Shown: positions 1 to 7,805, counted from the stretch's first letter. The stretch is DNA of 64,000 nucleotides from Lederbergia graminis (GCF_042655485.1 NZ_JBHSMC010000020.1:186001-250000); one strand, 5' to 3'. The notes: generated by a model not told the origin, from the sequence alone. Program-made: numbers and translations.

Positions 1-277
1 GGAAATGTTGAGCCACAATGTTATGAAAACCACAACTACCAATTACAACATCATGTTCCTTTAATGTAATTCCCCATCGAATTCCAGTTCTTTTACTTCG
101 TATCGACTTATACCAAGAAATCTCATCTAGGGCATCATTGATGGAAGTAAAAGGTTCCAAACCATAATACTTCATTACCTCATCATCTGACAGGTATTCC
201 AAAATGCTACTCGCATCCTCATCCGTAATCTCTCTTAACAATAACCTATCCGTCTCAATCACAGGAAAACTATTCAT
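1..277 (-). CDS. GNAT-family N-acetyltransferase, RimJ/RimL-like (3' end outside window)
   Basis: The minus strand reads in frame from an ATG at 277 to the window edge, giving about 92 residues that begin MNSFPVIETDRLLLREITDE. The ETDRLLLRE opening is the standard start of RimJ/RimL-type GNAT acetyltransferases, which transfer acetyl from acetyl-CoA to a protein N-terminus or small amine. A ribosome binding site (TTGAGGGGA) lies 8-9 bases upstream. The acetyl-CoA binding motif would fall beyond the edge, so neither completeness nor substrate can be judged. It lies downstream of another acetyltransferase gene on the same strand, separated from it by a long palindrome. Confidence 0.8.
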   Translation of the reverse strand, partial: MNSFPVIETDRLLLREITDEDASSILEYLSDDEVMKYYGLEPFTSINDALDEISWYKSIRSKRTGIRWGITLKEHDVVIGSCGFHNIVAQHF

Positions 278-301
278 CTCTTAAAATCCCCTCAATTTTC
301 C

Positions 302-380
302 GGTGCCTGGCACCCAAACAACTCTGAAACAATTCAAAACTATCATAATTGTTCCGAAGTTGTGCGGGTGCCAGGCACCA
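302..380. repeat. Long palindrome built from two inverted GGTGCC-type repeats
   Basis: GGTGCCTGGCACC at the left end and GGTGCCAGGCACC at the right end are each small palindromes. Between them CAACTCTGAAACAATT pairs with AATTGTTCCGAAGTTG, so the whole 79 bp can fold into one hairpin. A single copy of the same module recurs at 4300-4335. The palindrome lies between two minus-strand genes and overlaps the last codons of the upstream one. Confidence 0.75.
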
Positions 381-828
381 ACATATAGTCCATTACACGT
401 TCGTCTTCTAGCATTTCGTCCGTTTCTATGAAGCCTACGCTTTTATAGAAATGAATGGCGGCTTCGTTTTCTGGGACTACAGAAAGGCGAATTCGTTCAC
501 AATCTTCCTGTGCTGATATCATTTCGATTACTTTTTTCATCGCTTTTTTTCCGTATCCTCGCCCTTGGAATTGTTCTCCAATCATGAATCTCGGAACCCA
601 GTGACGATCATATGGCTCATTTTCTGGAATATATTCAACTGCCAATAAACCTATCACCGTATCTCCATCACAAATTGCATACGGAGTAAATTTTGGATCT
701 ACATACGCCCATGCAATCGTCGCCAAATTCCGAGCCACAAATTGCTTTTGATTTTCAGCTACTTCTAATTTTGCACATACTCTAATATTTTCTTGTGTTA
801 CCGGTCTAATTTCTATTTTATTTTCCAT
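343..828 (-). CDS. GNAT-family acetyltransferase (spermidine/diamine acetyltransferase-like)
   Basis: A 161-residue protein with the GNAT acetyl-CoA site visible as GEQFQGRGYGKKAMKKVI (Q/R-x-x-G-x-G/A) near residues 85-102 and the late motif NEAAIHFYKSVGF. The overall pattern resembles BltD/SpeG-type polyamine or small-amine acetyltransferases, but substrate cannot be assigned. The start is set by GAGAGGAG upstream of the ATG. The last nine residues (after MDYMLVP) are encoded by the right arm of the palindrome at 302-380, so the original C-terminus was probably shorter or different. Cytoplasmic. It sits between another acetyltransferase gene and an LprI-like lipoprotein gene, all on the minus strand. 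Confidence 0.85.
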   Translation of the reverse strand: MENKIEIRPVTQENIRVCAKLEVAENQKQFVARNLATIAWAYVDPKFTPYAICDGDTVIGLLAVEYIPENEPYDRHWVPRFMIGEQFQGRGYGKKAMKKVIEMISAQEDCERIRLSVVPENEAAIHFYKSVGFIETDEMLEDERVMDYMLVPGTRTTSEQL

Positions 829-861
829 ATAAAACTCCTCTCGATGGCAGTGCGCTCTCTC

Positions 862-1488
862 TTATTTCATATATTGCGCTACAAGCGTGAAGCATCTTTC
901 TCTTGTCAGTTCTGCTTGCGTAGCGACATATTCTAATGCCTCTGTTGAACCGCCTTTGTATTTTTCAGATGACTCTTTTGCTATCTCGTCTCTCTCTTTT
1001 ATCCAGCTGCGTTGCTCTTCTCTTAATTGTTCCATCTCATCGCTACTAAGCTGTTCTTCTAACAATCTGTAAATCTCATTCAACTCAGCGTCCCATTTTT
1101 CATATCTCTTCGCTTCCTGCTCTTCTAACTCGGCGACGGTTGTCCCTACTTCTGAATTTCTATCTACTTCTTGCATTTCATTCAACTTCTTTAAATATTC
1201 TTCCCTCTTACTTTCCACAACCTCTGTTTCGCTCTGTTCAGAAGCATCAGCGTCACTTTGTTCCGTTTCCTGTTGCTCTGCAAGCTCATCACTAACATCA
1301 TTTTCAGCATTGCTTTCTTCTGAAGTCTCCTCTACCTCTGCAACGCCATCATTTTTCACTTCACTTTCTTGCGTTACACTATCGCTAGTATTATCGGGCT
1401 CAGCATTTGATTCTTTCGTTTTGTCACCACAGGCAGCTAATAAAACAACAATTATTATTATTGGTAAAAATGCGAACTTTTTCTTCAT
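862..1488 (-). CDS. Lipoprotein with C-terminal LprI-like (DUF1311) domain
   Basis: About 208 residues. The N-terminus is a lipoprotein signal with lipobox LLAAC, so the protein should be anchored on the outer face of the membrane. Residues about 25-90 form a very acidic Glu/Asp/Ser/Asn linker. The C-terminal 110 residues carry the LprI/DUF1311 pattern: ELNEIYRLLEEQL, then LREEQRSWIKERDE. In other bacteria this domain belongs to lysozyme-inhibitor-like proteins; here the role is inferred. The AGGAGG sequence directly abuts a first ATG, so the second ATG (six bases further, MKKKF) is the better start and is used here. A lone gene. Confidence 0.75.
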   Translation of the reverse strand: MKKKFAFLPIIIIVVLLAACGDKTKESNAEPDNTSDSVTQESEVKNDGVAEVEETSEESNAENDVSDELAEQQETEQSDADASEQSETEVVESKREEYLKKLNEMQEVDRNSEVGTTVAELEEQEAKRYEKWDAELNEIYRLLEEQLSSDEMEQLREEQRSWIKERDEIAKESSEKYKGGSTEALEYVATQAELTRERCFTLVAQYMK

Positions 1489-1566
1489 GTTCATCCTCCT
1501 TATGTTTTAAATCAATGATGTTCAGTCATAAAATTCTTAGGCATGTTTGAGCAGTTATCGAGCACT

Positions 1567-1823
1567 TTGATTCCCATTTACATTCGTTTTAAGTCGTGGT
1601 GGGAATCATTCACCACTTTTGATTCCCATCCTCATTCTTTTTCAGATAACACAGGAATCATACGCCATCTTTGACCCTTCCACACCCTTTTTCGAATCAC
1701 TCAGGAATCATACGCACCCTTTGATTCCCTTCCACACCCTTTTTCAACCCACTCAGGAATCATTCGCACCCTTTTGATTCCCTTCCACATCCTTTTTCAA
1801 CTCACTCAGGAATCATATGTTCT
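1567..1823. repeat. Intergenic array 1: degenerate ~53-bp tandem repeat (about 5 units)
   Basis: This 470-bp gap holds no gene. Units of about 53 bp repeat the pattern GGAATCATTCGCACCC, TTTTGATTCCC, TTCCACACCC, TTTTTCAACCCACTCA. Within a unit GGAATCA and TGATTCC can pair as a short hairpin. The first units are the most diverged and the two on the right the most alike. The period and the TTTTTCAACTCACTC core recall the arrays at 24578-25200 and 55240-55905. Confidence 0.7.
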
Positions 1824-1963
1824 CTTCGTTTCCCCACGCAAATCTGCAATCAGAATCTTCCTCACACAATGCTCCCAATCGCAACCACACCCACTTCCCA
1901 CAAAAAAAATAACAGCCTGCACTTAAATCCACTGCTATTCCAATAAAACGAACTTCATCCACC

Positions 1964-4240
1964 CTAAATTATCTCAAATTCTCTCCATTCCATTGGTAGC
2001 AATGCCTGATATTTCGGTGTCAAAAAGCGATCATCCACTAAAACAATCACCCCTGTATCTGTTTCAGACCTGATTAATCTTCCACCTGCTTGCAGGACTT
2101 TGTTAATACCTGGATATGTATAGGCATAATCATAGCCGTTTTTGCCGATGGATTGGAAATATTCTTTTATAATATTCCGCTCTAATCCAAGCTGCGGGAG
2201 TCCAACGCCAACCACAATGACCCCATTCAGCCGATTCCCTTTCAGGTCCACCCCTTCCGAGAATACACCACCGAGAACGGCAAACCCAAGCAATCCCTCA
2301 GTACTATCTTCCTTAAACTCTGCTAAAAATTGTTCACGTTCGTCCTCATCCATTGCATTATGTTGTATGATCGTACGTATGCTAGGATGTGCTGTTATAA
2401 AATCCTCATATACACTTTTCATATATTGATAGGATGGGAAGAAGATGAGAAAGTTTCCTTGCTTCTCTTTCACTAACTTACTTAACATGTCGATAATTTG
2501 TTTTTTCGTCCGTTCTCTTGCATGAAAGCGCGTCGATACTGGTTGAATAAAAACTTCTGTTTGTTCCTTCGCGAATGGGGACGGAATAGCTAACGTATAA
2601 TCCTCCGTCGTTCCACCAAGCATGTCCATAAAATACTGCAGTGGTAATAATGTCGCAGAAAAGTAAATTGTGGAACGAAACTTCTTGCGAATCTGCTGTA
2701 ATAAATGAGAAGGATCCAAACAAAACATTTTCAGCTGTACCTCACTCTTTCCAGCTTCCACATATGTGACATACCGTTCATCATAGAGCTTGGCGATGCG
2801 CACAAATCCCGTCGCCGCAAAATACGTATCCAATAGTAATTGCTGCTCGCTAGTCGATTGCAATAACTCTTTTTCGGCCTGCTCTACGAATGCTTCTAGC
2901 AATTCAACTAGATCCTCTTCCAAATCCTTCACAACAAGCTGCCCATTCTCTGAACACTTTTTCTTTAATTCAATAAAATACTTATTAATTTTGTTCACAG
3001 AATCATACAGTGGAGCGCCCTTATATTCCCTTTTTAAAGACAAAAACGTCGACTTCGTTAATTCGGCCGAAAACATTTCGCGTGCTCGATCCACTAAGTT
3101 ATGAGCTTCGTCTATTAATAAAACAGATTGGCTTTTATGTTCATCGAAAAATCGCTTTAAAGACACTTTTGGGTCAAAAATATAGTTATAATCACATATA
3201 ATCGCATCCGCTACATAGGCCAAATCCAACGAAAACTCAAAAGGACACAGTGTATGTTTGCGTGCATACTCCTCAATCACCGCTCTACTAATGAATGTTT
3301 CATTAGAAAAAATATCCAATATCGCATCATTAATTCTATCATAATAGCCATTCGCAAACTCGCAATAATCTTTCTGGCAGCGCGTTTCTTCTTTAAAACA
3401 GACCTTATCTTTTGCCGTAATCGTTACCGCACTCATACAAAGACCTTTATTTTTCAAATGAGCAAAAGCTTCCTCAGCGTTTTGCCTCGTAATCGTTTTG
3501 GCTGTTAAGTAAAACATCCGTTTCATTTTGCCTTCCCCAAGTGCTTTTACAGCTGGAAAAATACTCGAAATTGTTTTACCAATTCCAGTTGGTGCATTGG
3601 CAAAAATATTCTTTTCCTCGGAAATAGTTTTATAAATGGCACCTGCCAGCTTTCTTTGCCCTTCTCGATATTGTTCAAACGGAAACGGTAATGATTCAAT
3701 ACTTTGATCTCTCCGTAATTGATGTTTCTGCATTAGCTGCGCATATGGTGCATAGTTTTTCACCAGGTCATGAACAAACAGCGCAAGTTCCTCAAACGTA
3801 CACCGTTTTTGAAACTTCTTGATTTCGTCTGTCACCACATGGATATACGTTAATTGCACAGTCATCTCCGCAAGTTCATGATCTTTTGCATAAATATAGG
3901 CGTACACCTTTGCTTGAGCCCAGTGAACAGGATAACGATCCTCTTCAATTGAAGCCAAATCCTTGGAAGTTGACTTAATTTCGTCAATGAGGATTTCATC
4001 ATCACGAATAATTAACCCGTCACAACGGCCGTCAATGAGAAAATTCAAATTTTCATATTCCATTTCCGTCTTTAGAAAAACTTCTTTAAAATCAGTTTCT
4101 TCATATGTACTTTGAATCGCTTTATGAGCTTTTGTTCCATCCGTCATCGTGGTTGCTGTACGAAACTTATTATCAATACTTCCGCTCCGATACACATATT
4201 CCACTAATGCCCGAACAGATAGCCTTACTTCAGGTAGCAT
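1964..4240 (-). CDS. XPD/DinG-type superfamily 2 DNA helicase with N-terminal Cas4/RecB-like nuclease domain
   Basis: About 758 residues from the ATG giving MLPEVRLSVRALVEYVYRSG. Residues 1-200 resemble a PD-(D/E)xK nuclease of the Cas4/RecB kind: H39, D74 (DGRCDG) and E87-I-K89 fit the catalytic pattern. A Walker A site (NAPTGIGKT, K222) and a DEAH box (D377-H380) define the helicase, and four cysteines between them (VCF, RCQ, DYC, LCPFE) match the XPD iron-sulphur cluster. C-terminal motifs SATLLP, GVFSEGVDLKG and QAGGRLIRSE complete an SF2 core. It should unwind and possibly cut DNA in repair. The open frame continues 30 codons upstream, but that stretch is made of dispersed repeats and was excluded. 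Confidence 0.85.
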   Translation of the reverse strand: MLPEVRLSVRALVEYVYRSGSIDNKFRTATTMTDGTKAHKAIQSTYEETDFKEVFLKTEMEYENLNFLIDGRCDGLIIRDDEILIDEIKSTSKDLASIEEDRYPVHWAQAKVYAYIYAKDHELAEMTVQLTYIHVVTDEIKKFQKRCTFEELALFVHDLVKNYAPYAQLMQKHQLRRDQSIESLPFPFEQYREGQRKLAGAIYKTISEEKNIFANAPTGIGKTISSIFPAVKALGEGKMKRMFYLTAKTITRQNAEEAFAHLKNKGLCMSAVTITAKDKVCFKEETRCQKDYCEFANGYYDRINDAILDIFSNETFISRAVIEEYARKHTLCPFEFSLDLAYVADAIICDYNYIFDPKVSLKRFFDEHKSQSVLLIDEAHNLVDRAREMFSAELTKSTFLSLKREYKGAPLYDSVNKINKYFIELKKKCSENGQLVVKDLEEDLVELLEAFVEQAEKELLQSTSEQQLLLDTYFAATGFVRIAKLYDERYVTYVEAGKSEVQLKMFCLDPSHLLQQIRKKFRSTIYFSATLLPLQYFMDMLGGTTEDYTLAIPSPFAKEQTEVFIQPVSTRFHARERTKKQIIDMLSKLVKEKQGNFLIFFPSYQYMKSVYEDFITAHPSIRTIIQHNAMDEDEREQFLAEFKEDSTEGLLGFAVLGGVFSEGVDLKGNRLNGVIVVGVGLPQLGLERNIIKEYFQSIGKNGYDYAYTYPGINKVLQAGGRLIRSETDTGVIVLVDDRFLTPKYQALLPMEWREFEII

Positions 4241-4295
4241 AATATCACATCCATACCACCATTTTACAAGATACCTCCCCAAGTGGAAAGTTGGA

Positions 4296-4368
4296 CATAG
4301 GTGCCTGGCACCCACACAATTCCGGAACAATTCTGAAAAAGGGACATGGGGTCAGGTCCCACGTCCCA
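4296..4368 (+). repeat. GGTGCC module followed by a GGGACATGGGGTCAGG palindrome unit
   Basis: 4300-4335 is half of the long palindrome seen at 302-380 (GGTGCCTGGCACC, then CAATTCCGGAACAATT). 4341-4367 is one copy of the dispersed unit GGGACATGGGGTCAGG...CGTCCC. They lie between the helicase start and the end of the next gene, both on the minus strand. Their minus-strand translation artificially extends the helicase frame. Confidence 0.8.
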
Positions 4369-4433
4369 GTACCGTGTCCATTAAGCAATAAAAAAGCATG
4401 GTACATGGGAGTCACGTCACAACATCGAATCCA

Positions 4434-4468
4434 CTAAAAAAGCCAGCTTACATACTCAAAAGCTGGCT
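4434..4468 (-). terminator. Rho-independent terminator of the three-gene Xre operon
   Basis: On the minus strand AGCCAGCTT pairs with AAGCTGGCT around a short loop and is followed by TTTTTTA. It begins about 9 bases after the stop codon of the 4477-4797 gene. Confidence 0.85.
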
Positions 4469-4476
4469 CTAGATAT

Positions 4477-4797
4477 CTATCTAATTTTCCGATGAACTTT
4501 ATATTTATTCCCTTCAAATTCAAACGATCGTTTTTTCGCTGATTGTTTAACTACTTGGGTTACGTTTTGTTGTGAAACTTGAAGATCCTTTTCAATATGT
4601 ACGAGTTCAGCTGAAGTATCTCCTACTAGTAAATAATATGCTCCTGTGGAAGATAATCCGTCTGCTGCAACCAACACATTGTCGAACATCATATCGACAA
4701 AACGAAGGAAACCACTTCTAATCGGACGCCGAATCAGTTCATGAATACTTCCATTATTCGGAGCTATTTCTAGTATTTTTTTATCATATTTATTCAT
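4477..4797 (-). CDS. Hypothetical protein, third gene of Xre-membrane protein operon
   Basis: About 106 residues, not recognised. It begins MNKYDKKILEIAPNNGSIHE and ends with a basic tail (KYKVHRKIR); there is no signal peptide and no clear membrane segment. The ATG overlaps the stop codon of the upstream membrane-protein gene by 8 bases (ATGAATAA) with GGGG upstream, so translation is probably coupled; an alternative TTG lies one codon earlier. A terminator follows at once. Co-transcription with a membrane protein and a small Xre regulator suggests a shared function, but none can be named from the sequence. Confidence 0.7.
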   Translation of the reverse strand: MNKYDKKILEIAPNNGSIHELIRRPIRSGFLRFVDMMFDNVLVAADGLSSTGAYYLLVGDTSAELVHIEKDLQVSQQNVTQVVKQSAKKRSFEFEGNKYKVHRKIR

Positions 4798-5320
4798 CAA
4801 AATACCCCAATTCTTCTAATCTTTTATTATATCTTTTTACCTTCCATTCATCGAGCACGTAAGCTATTGCATAAAAGATAATGATACTCAACAAAAACTC
4901 CAGCGATAGTGAAGCGGTTATATTGATGCTCTCACTTGCTTCTGGAAATACGCTAAAATGATCCCATTGTTTTTGAATGAACAATGAATCGATAATCGTA
5001 AAAAGCAAAAATATGAAGGCTAAACCGATTGCGTCGATAAAATAATGTTTTTTTCTCTTTTTTACGGACTTCTCATCTGTTCCAGTAGGAATTTCTTTTC
5101 TCGTCGTAGACATCGTTGGTATAATTAGACTTTCATCCTTCCGTGCAAACCAAGCAATCGCACCAGGAATCATGACGATCAAAATTAATTCCAACGTACT
5201 ATTCGTAATATCCTTTGTTGTCACATATTTCCAAATACATGAAACAAAGAGGACAACATACAATAGACCAAGCGTTACTGCCATTCCCCTAGCAACCAAC
5301 TGCTCGCTTCTTTCATCCAT
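4790..5320 (-). CDS. Membrane protein of DUF6773 type, partner of Xre regulator
   Basis: 176 residues with four hydrophobic segments at roughly 12-30, 42-58, 92-112 and 135-155, and a Lys/Arg-rich cytoplasmic loop around residues 80-92 (KSVKKRKKH). It resembles the DUF6773 integral membrane proteins often found just after a small Xre-type regulator in Bacillaceae; that assignment is from memory of the family. The ATG is two bases after the regulator's stop codon, and the end overlaps the next gene. Biochemical role unknown. Confidence 0.75.
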   Translation of the reverse strand: MDERSEQLVARGMAVTLGLLYVVLFVSCIWKYVTTKDITNSTLELILIVMIPGAIAWFARKDESLIIPTMSTTRKEIPTGTDEKSVKKRKKHYFIDAIGLAFIFLLFTIIDSLFIQKQWDHFSVFPEASESINITASLSLEFLLSIIIFYAIAYVLDEWKVKRYNKRLEELGYFDE

Positions 5321-5322
5321 TT

Positions 5323-5526
5323 TTACTCCTCCTCCACATATTCAAAAATCTCTTCAATTGAGACGTTAAAAACTTTTGCGATATCCCATGCTAATTTTAG
5401 AGAAGGATTATACGTTCCACGTTCCAAATGTCCGATTGTTTCCCGCCTAACCCCCACTAATTCCGCCAATGTTTGTTGATTCATATCGTGCTTTACCCTA
5501 AACTCCTTCAGCTTTGTTCGCCACAC
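5323..5526 (-). CDS. Small Xre/YgzD-type helix-turn-helix regulator
   Basis: 67 residues, nearly all helix-turn-helix: MNQQTLAELVGVRRETIGHLERGTYNPS is the classic Cro/C1 pattern, split here only by its turn. The start codon is GTG with AAGGTGAT upstream; the nearby ATG is out of frame. Regulators of this kind precede membrane-protein genes and usually control their own operon. Two 18-bp direct repeats lie 27-65 bp upstream and are the natural candidate operator. First gene of a three-gene operon. Confidence 0.85.
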   Translation of the reverse strand: MWRTKLKEFRVKHDMNQQTLAELVGVRRETIGHLERGTYNPSLKLAWDIAKVFNVSIEEIFEYVEEE

Positions 5527-5552
5527 ATGTAATCACCTTCATTCACTTTTAT

Positions 5553-5591
5553 GTTATAAATACATCTCATTGCGTTATAAATATATCTCAT
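5553..5591 (-). promoter_or_regulatory. Candidate Xre operator: two 18-bp direct repeats
   Basis: GTTATAAATACATCTCAT at 5553-5570 and GTTATAAATATATCTCAT at 5574-5591 differ at one base and are spaced 21 bp apart, two helical turns. They lie just upstream of the GTG start of the Xre gene, where autoregulation is expected. Confidence 0.5.
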
Positions 5592-5628
5592 ATAGTACAC
5601 ACTGTCAACTGAATTGTCAGAAAAAAAA

Positions 5629-5694
5629 GGACACGGGGTCAGGTCCCGCGTCCCAGTTATCAAACTGGTCCAAGGAAACTGACCCCATGTCCCG
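5629..5694. repeat. Inverted pair of GGGGTCAG palindrome units
   Basis: One unit reads GGACACGGGGTCAGG on the plus strand and its partner (5670-5694) reads the same on the minus strand, so the pair can fold into a larger cruciform. It starts about 12 bases after the stop codon of the stress-protein gene, in sense orientation for that gene. Confidence 0.8.
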
Positions 5695-5703
5695 TTATTG
5701 TTT

Positions 5704-6180
5704 TTAATTCAGTTCAATTGTTTGATTGATGTCCGTATCTCTCGAACTTTGCCCTGTCATCCGTTTATAGTAATAAACAATATTCTTTATGAGATTTCCG
5801 GATTCCCAATATTCGGCTGCTTCCACATTCACCTTGATTAAAATTACATTTGGATCATCATAAGAAGTTTGCATGATTTTCTCATACATTTTGCTCCATA
5901 ATTCTTTTTTCTTGTTCACATCTTCCACAATTTCCGCTTTGCCACGAACAGAAACATAGGATTTACCAGCATATGCAACATTCACATCTTGATCATGCAT
6001 TATTTCTTCATATTTTTCAGTATCCTTTTTCGAAAAAAACCATAAGTCTCCATCAAACTCAACTTCTTGCGTTTTCATCGGACGAGAGACTAGCCCTTCT
6101 TCCGTAGCCGTTGTTAACATCGCAACATCTATGCCTTTTATTAAATCTCTTAATGTTTCGATCTCATCCTGCTTCATCAT
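5704..6180 (-). CDS. General stress protein 26-like pyridoxamine 5'-phosphate oxidase-fold protein
   Basis: 158 residues with the split-barrel flavin-binding fold of the GS26/YdaG group: IDVAMLTTATEEGLVSRPMK at residues 17-36, then WFFSKKDTEKYEEI and VNVAYAGKSYVSVRGKAEIV. Proteins of this group bind FMN or a related cofactor and are induced by general stress; the substrate is not known. AGAGGTGAT precedes two adjacent ATG codons. A sequence matching a sigma-B promoter lies about 40 bp upstream, in line with a stress role. Single-gene unit followed by a palindromic repeat pair. Confidence 0.85.
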   Translation of the reverse strand: MMKQDEIETLRDLIKGIDVAMLTTATEEGLVSRPMKTQEVEFDGDLWFFSKKDTEKYEEIMHDQDVNVAYAGKSYVSVRGKAEIVEDVNKKKELWSKMYEKIMQTSYDDPNVILIKVNVEAAEYWESGNLIKNIVYYYKRMTGQSSRDTDINQTIELN

Positions 6181-6215
6181 GTTGCATCACCTCTTTCATC
6201 GTTATAGTATCCTCT

Positions 6216-6241
6216 ATACCAACCTTCTATGCAGGCTAAAC
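6216..6241 (-). promoter_or_regulatory. Candidate sigma-B promoter for the GS26-like gene
   Basis: On the minus strand GTTTAG (6236-6241) and TGGTAT (6216-6221) are separated by 14 bases. The sigma-B consensus is GTTTAA, 12-15 bases, GGGTAT, so each half has one mismatch. The position, 36 bp from the ATG, is suitable. Confidence 0.5.
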
Positions 6242-6340
6242 GTAGTAAAACAATAGGAATGAATTAAGGATGTAATCCTTTTGATAGTTTTCGCCTTCAA
6301 AGAGGAACTATATATGATCGAGGCTATAATTAGAGAAAAT

Positions 6341-6379
6341 AAAAACCCGCAAATGCCGTCTAAGCAACATTTACGGGTT
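6341..6379 (-). terminator. Terminator of the FMN reductase gene
   Basis: On the minus strand AACCCGTAAATG pairs with CATTTGCGGGTT and is followed by TTTATTTTC. It begins 7 bases after the stop codon. Confidence 0.85.
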
Positions 6380-6385
6380 CATTCA

Positions 6386-6934
6386 TTAAGCTGTATGTTT
6401 TTTAATTAAATCTACAAATGCATTTACGAATCCTTGTAAGAATTCAACTGTATCTTCTCTTGTAATTTTTCCATTTTCGTCTACTAAGTCTTGAGAATTT
6501 GCTAAGTATGCTTCCGGTTGTTGAACTGTTGGCATATTTAGAAACGCTAGAGTTTGACGTAAATGATGGTTTGCACCAAATCCACTTAAACCACTAATAG
6601 ATTGACTAATGATTGCAGCTGGTTTGCCATCCCAAACACTTTGTCCCCAAGGACGAGATGCAACATCAAGTGCATTTTTCAATGCAGCTGGTACACTACG
6701 GTTATGTTCAGGAGTTACAAATAAAACAGCATCTACGCTTTTTACTTTTTCGCGGAATGCAGTATACTCTGCAGGAGAATTTTCATCATAGTCCTGGTTG
6801 TACAATGGTAAATTTGCGATTTCGATAAATTCTGTCTCAAAACCTTCTGGGAATAATGGTGCTACATTTTTAGCGATTTGCTCTGAAAAAGAATTGTTTC
6901 TAATACTTCCTACAATAATACCTACTTTTGTCAT
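6386..6934 (-). CDS. NAD(P)H-dependent FMN reductase (azoreductase/chromate-reductase family)
   Basis: 182 residues with the flavodoxin-like fold of NADPH-dependent FMN reductases: GSIRNNSFSEQIA at residues 9-21 binds the FMN phosphate, LFVTPEHNRSVPAALKNALD is the family signature, and SGFGANHHLRQTLAFLNM follows. Members reduce FMN, azo dyes, quinones or chromate at the expense of NAD(P)H in the cytoplasm; the natural substrate is open. Full length for the family. AAAGGAAG precedes the ATG. A single-gene transcription unit with its own terminator. Confidence 0.9.
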   Translation of the reverse strand: MTKVGIIVGSIRNNSFSEQIAKNVAPLFPEGFETEFIEIANLPLYNQDYDENSPAEYTAFREKVKSVDAVLFVTPEHNRSVPAALKNALDVASRPWGQSVWDGKPAAIISQSISGLSGFGANHHLRQTLAFLNMPTVQQPEAYLANSQDLVDENGKITREDTVEFLQGFVNAFVDLIKKHTA

Positions 6935-7070
6935 GTTGATACTTCCTTTCTTTTAGTGTGATACTATCATTTTAATAGCTTCTATCATAATTGTACAATT
7001 ATTTGCTCTTCTCACATTATTAGAACATGTACCAAACTACTTTTTCCCATAACATTAGCCTGTATCCATG

Positions 7071-7100
7071 TGGGACATGGGGTCAGGTTCCTTGTCCCAT
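7071..7100 (+). repeat. Single GGGACATGGGGTCAGG palindrome unit
   Basis: TGGGACA and TGTCCCA pair around TGGGGTCAGGTTCCT. It abuts the stop codon of the 7102-7407 gene but points the opposite way. Confidence 0.85.
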
Positions 7101-7101
7101 T

Positions 7102-7407
7102 TCAATACTTCCCCTTCATATCTCGATTATCTATAGTAAAGATAAGGAGTAGATATAAAATATATACCCCAAGATAACTACCAGTAATTAAGAAAAATGG
7201 ATTTAAGAAAATAGCATGAATCTTCGTCATAAAAACTGTGTTATCTACCAAAATGTTATAAATTGAGATCGAGGCAATATTACCGAAAATAAGTGCAGAA
7301 ATAATAGCGAGTAAATTAAAAGTCAAATGAAGCTTCCCCCACTTTTTTCGCAATATAAACATTACAATTGGAATGACAATACTTCCTAATACTAATAGAA
7401 TTTTCAT
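7102..7407 (-). CDS. Small three-helix membrane protein, unknown function
   Basis: About 101 residues with three hydrophobic segments (roughly 3-18, 28-50 and 67-90) and few charged residues between them. I do not recognise the family. GTGGTGATGAAT precedes an ATG (MKILLVLG) at a good distance; the upstream GTG and ATG codons overlap this ribosome binding site, so the shorter start is used. A dispersed palindrome follows the stop codon almost at once. Confidence 0.6.
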   Translation of the reverse strand: MKILLVLGSIVIPIVMFILRKKWGKLHLTFNLLAIISALIFGNIASISIYNILVDNTVFMTKIHAIFLNPFFLITGSYLGVYILYLLLIFTIDNRDMKGKY

Positions 7408-7583
7408 ATTCATCACCACGCGATAAAATTTGTATCCTATTTAATTTGCCCACGATAATCGATGGTTATGAAAAAACGGGTATAAAACGCTAGCAAAACG
7501 AAATCGAAAAATCTATAAATATTTGTCCTGCCTTGTAAATAAAAAGATAGATTTGAATTATAAATCGAAAGGTGGTGAAAAAA

Positions 7584-7805
7584 ATGGAGCATCAACCACT
7601 TATTGTTGTGATGAAACTTGTTTTTGAAGAAAATAGTGAGAAGTTAATGAAATTAATGCAGTCAGAAATGGAAGAGTTAAGAGGAGGAACACATTTGATG
7701 AGGTTCATGGGTTCAGAGGGTCACGGGGTCAGGTCCACCGTCCCATCTGCACTACCTTGGGACATGAAAGCTGACCCTATGTCCCTTCATGTAACCGGGA
7801 CATGA
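7584..7805 (+). CDS. Short protein whose C-terminal half is encoded by dispersed repeats
   Basis: About 73 residues. AAAGGTGGTG lies 7 bases before the ATG, and the first 45 residues (MEHQPLIVVMKLVFEENSEK...) look like normal amphipathic protein sequence. From about residue 47 the frame runs through GGTCACGGGGTCAGG and an inverted unit, so the rest of the product is repeat-derived. It may be a gene whose 3' end was lost when repeats moved in, or a short native protein extended by read-through. Function unknown. Confidence 0.45.
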   Translation: MEHQPLIVVMKLVFEENSEKLMKLMQSEMEELRGGTHLMRFMGSEGHGVRSTVPSALPWDMKADPMSLHVTGT

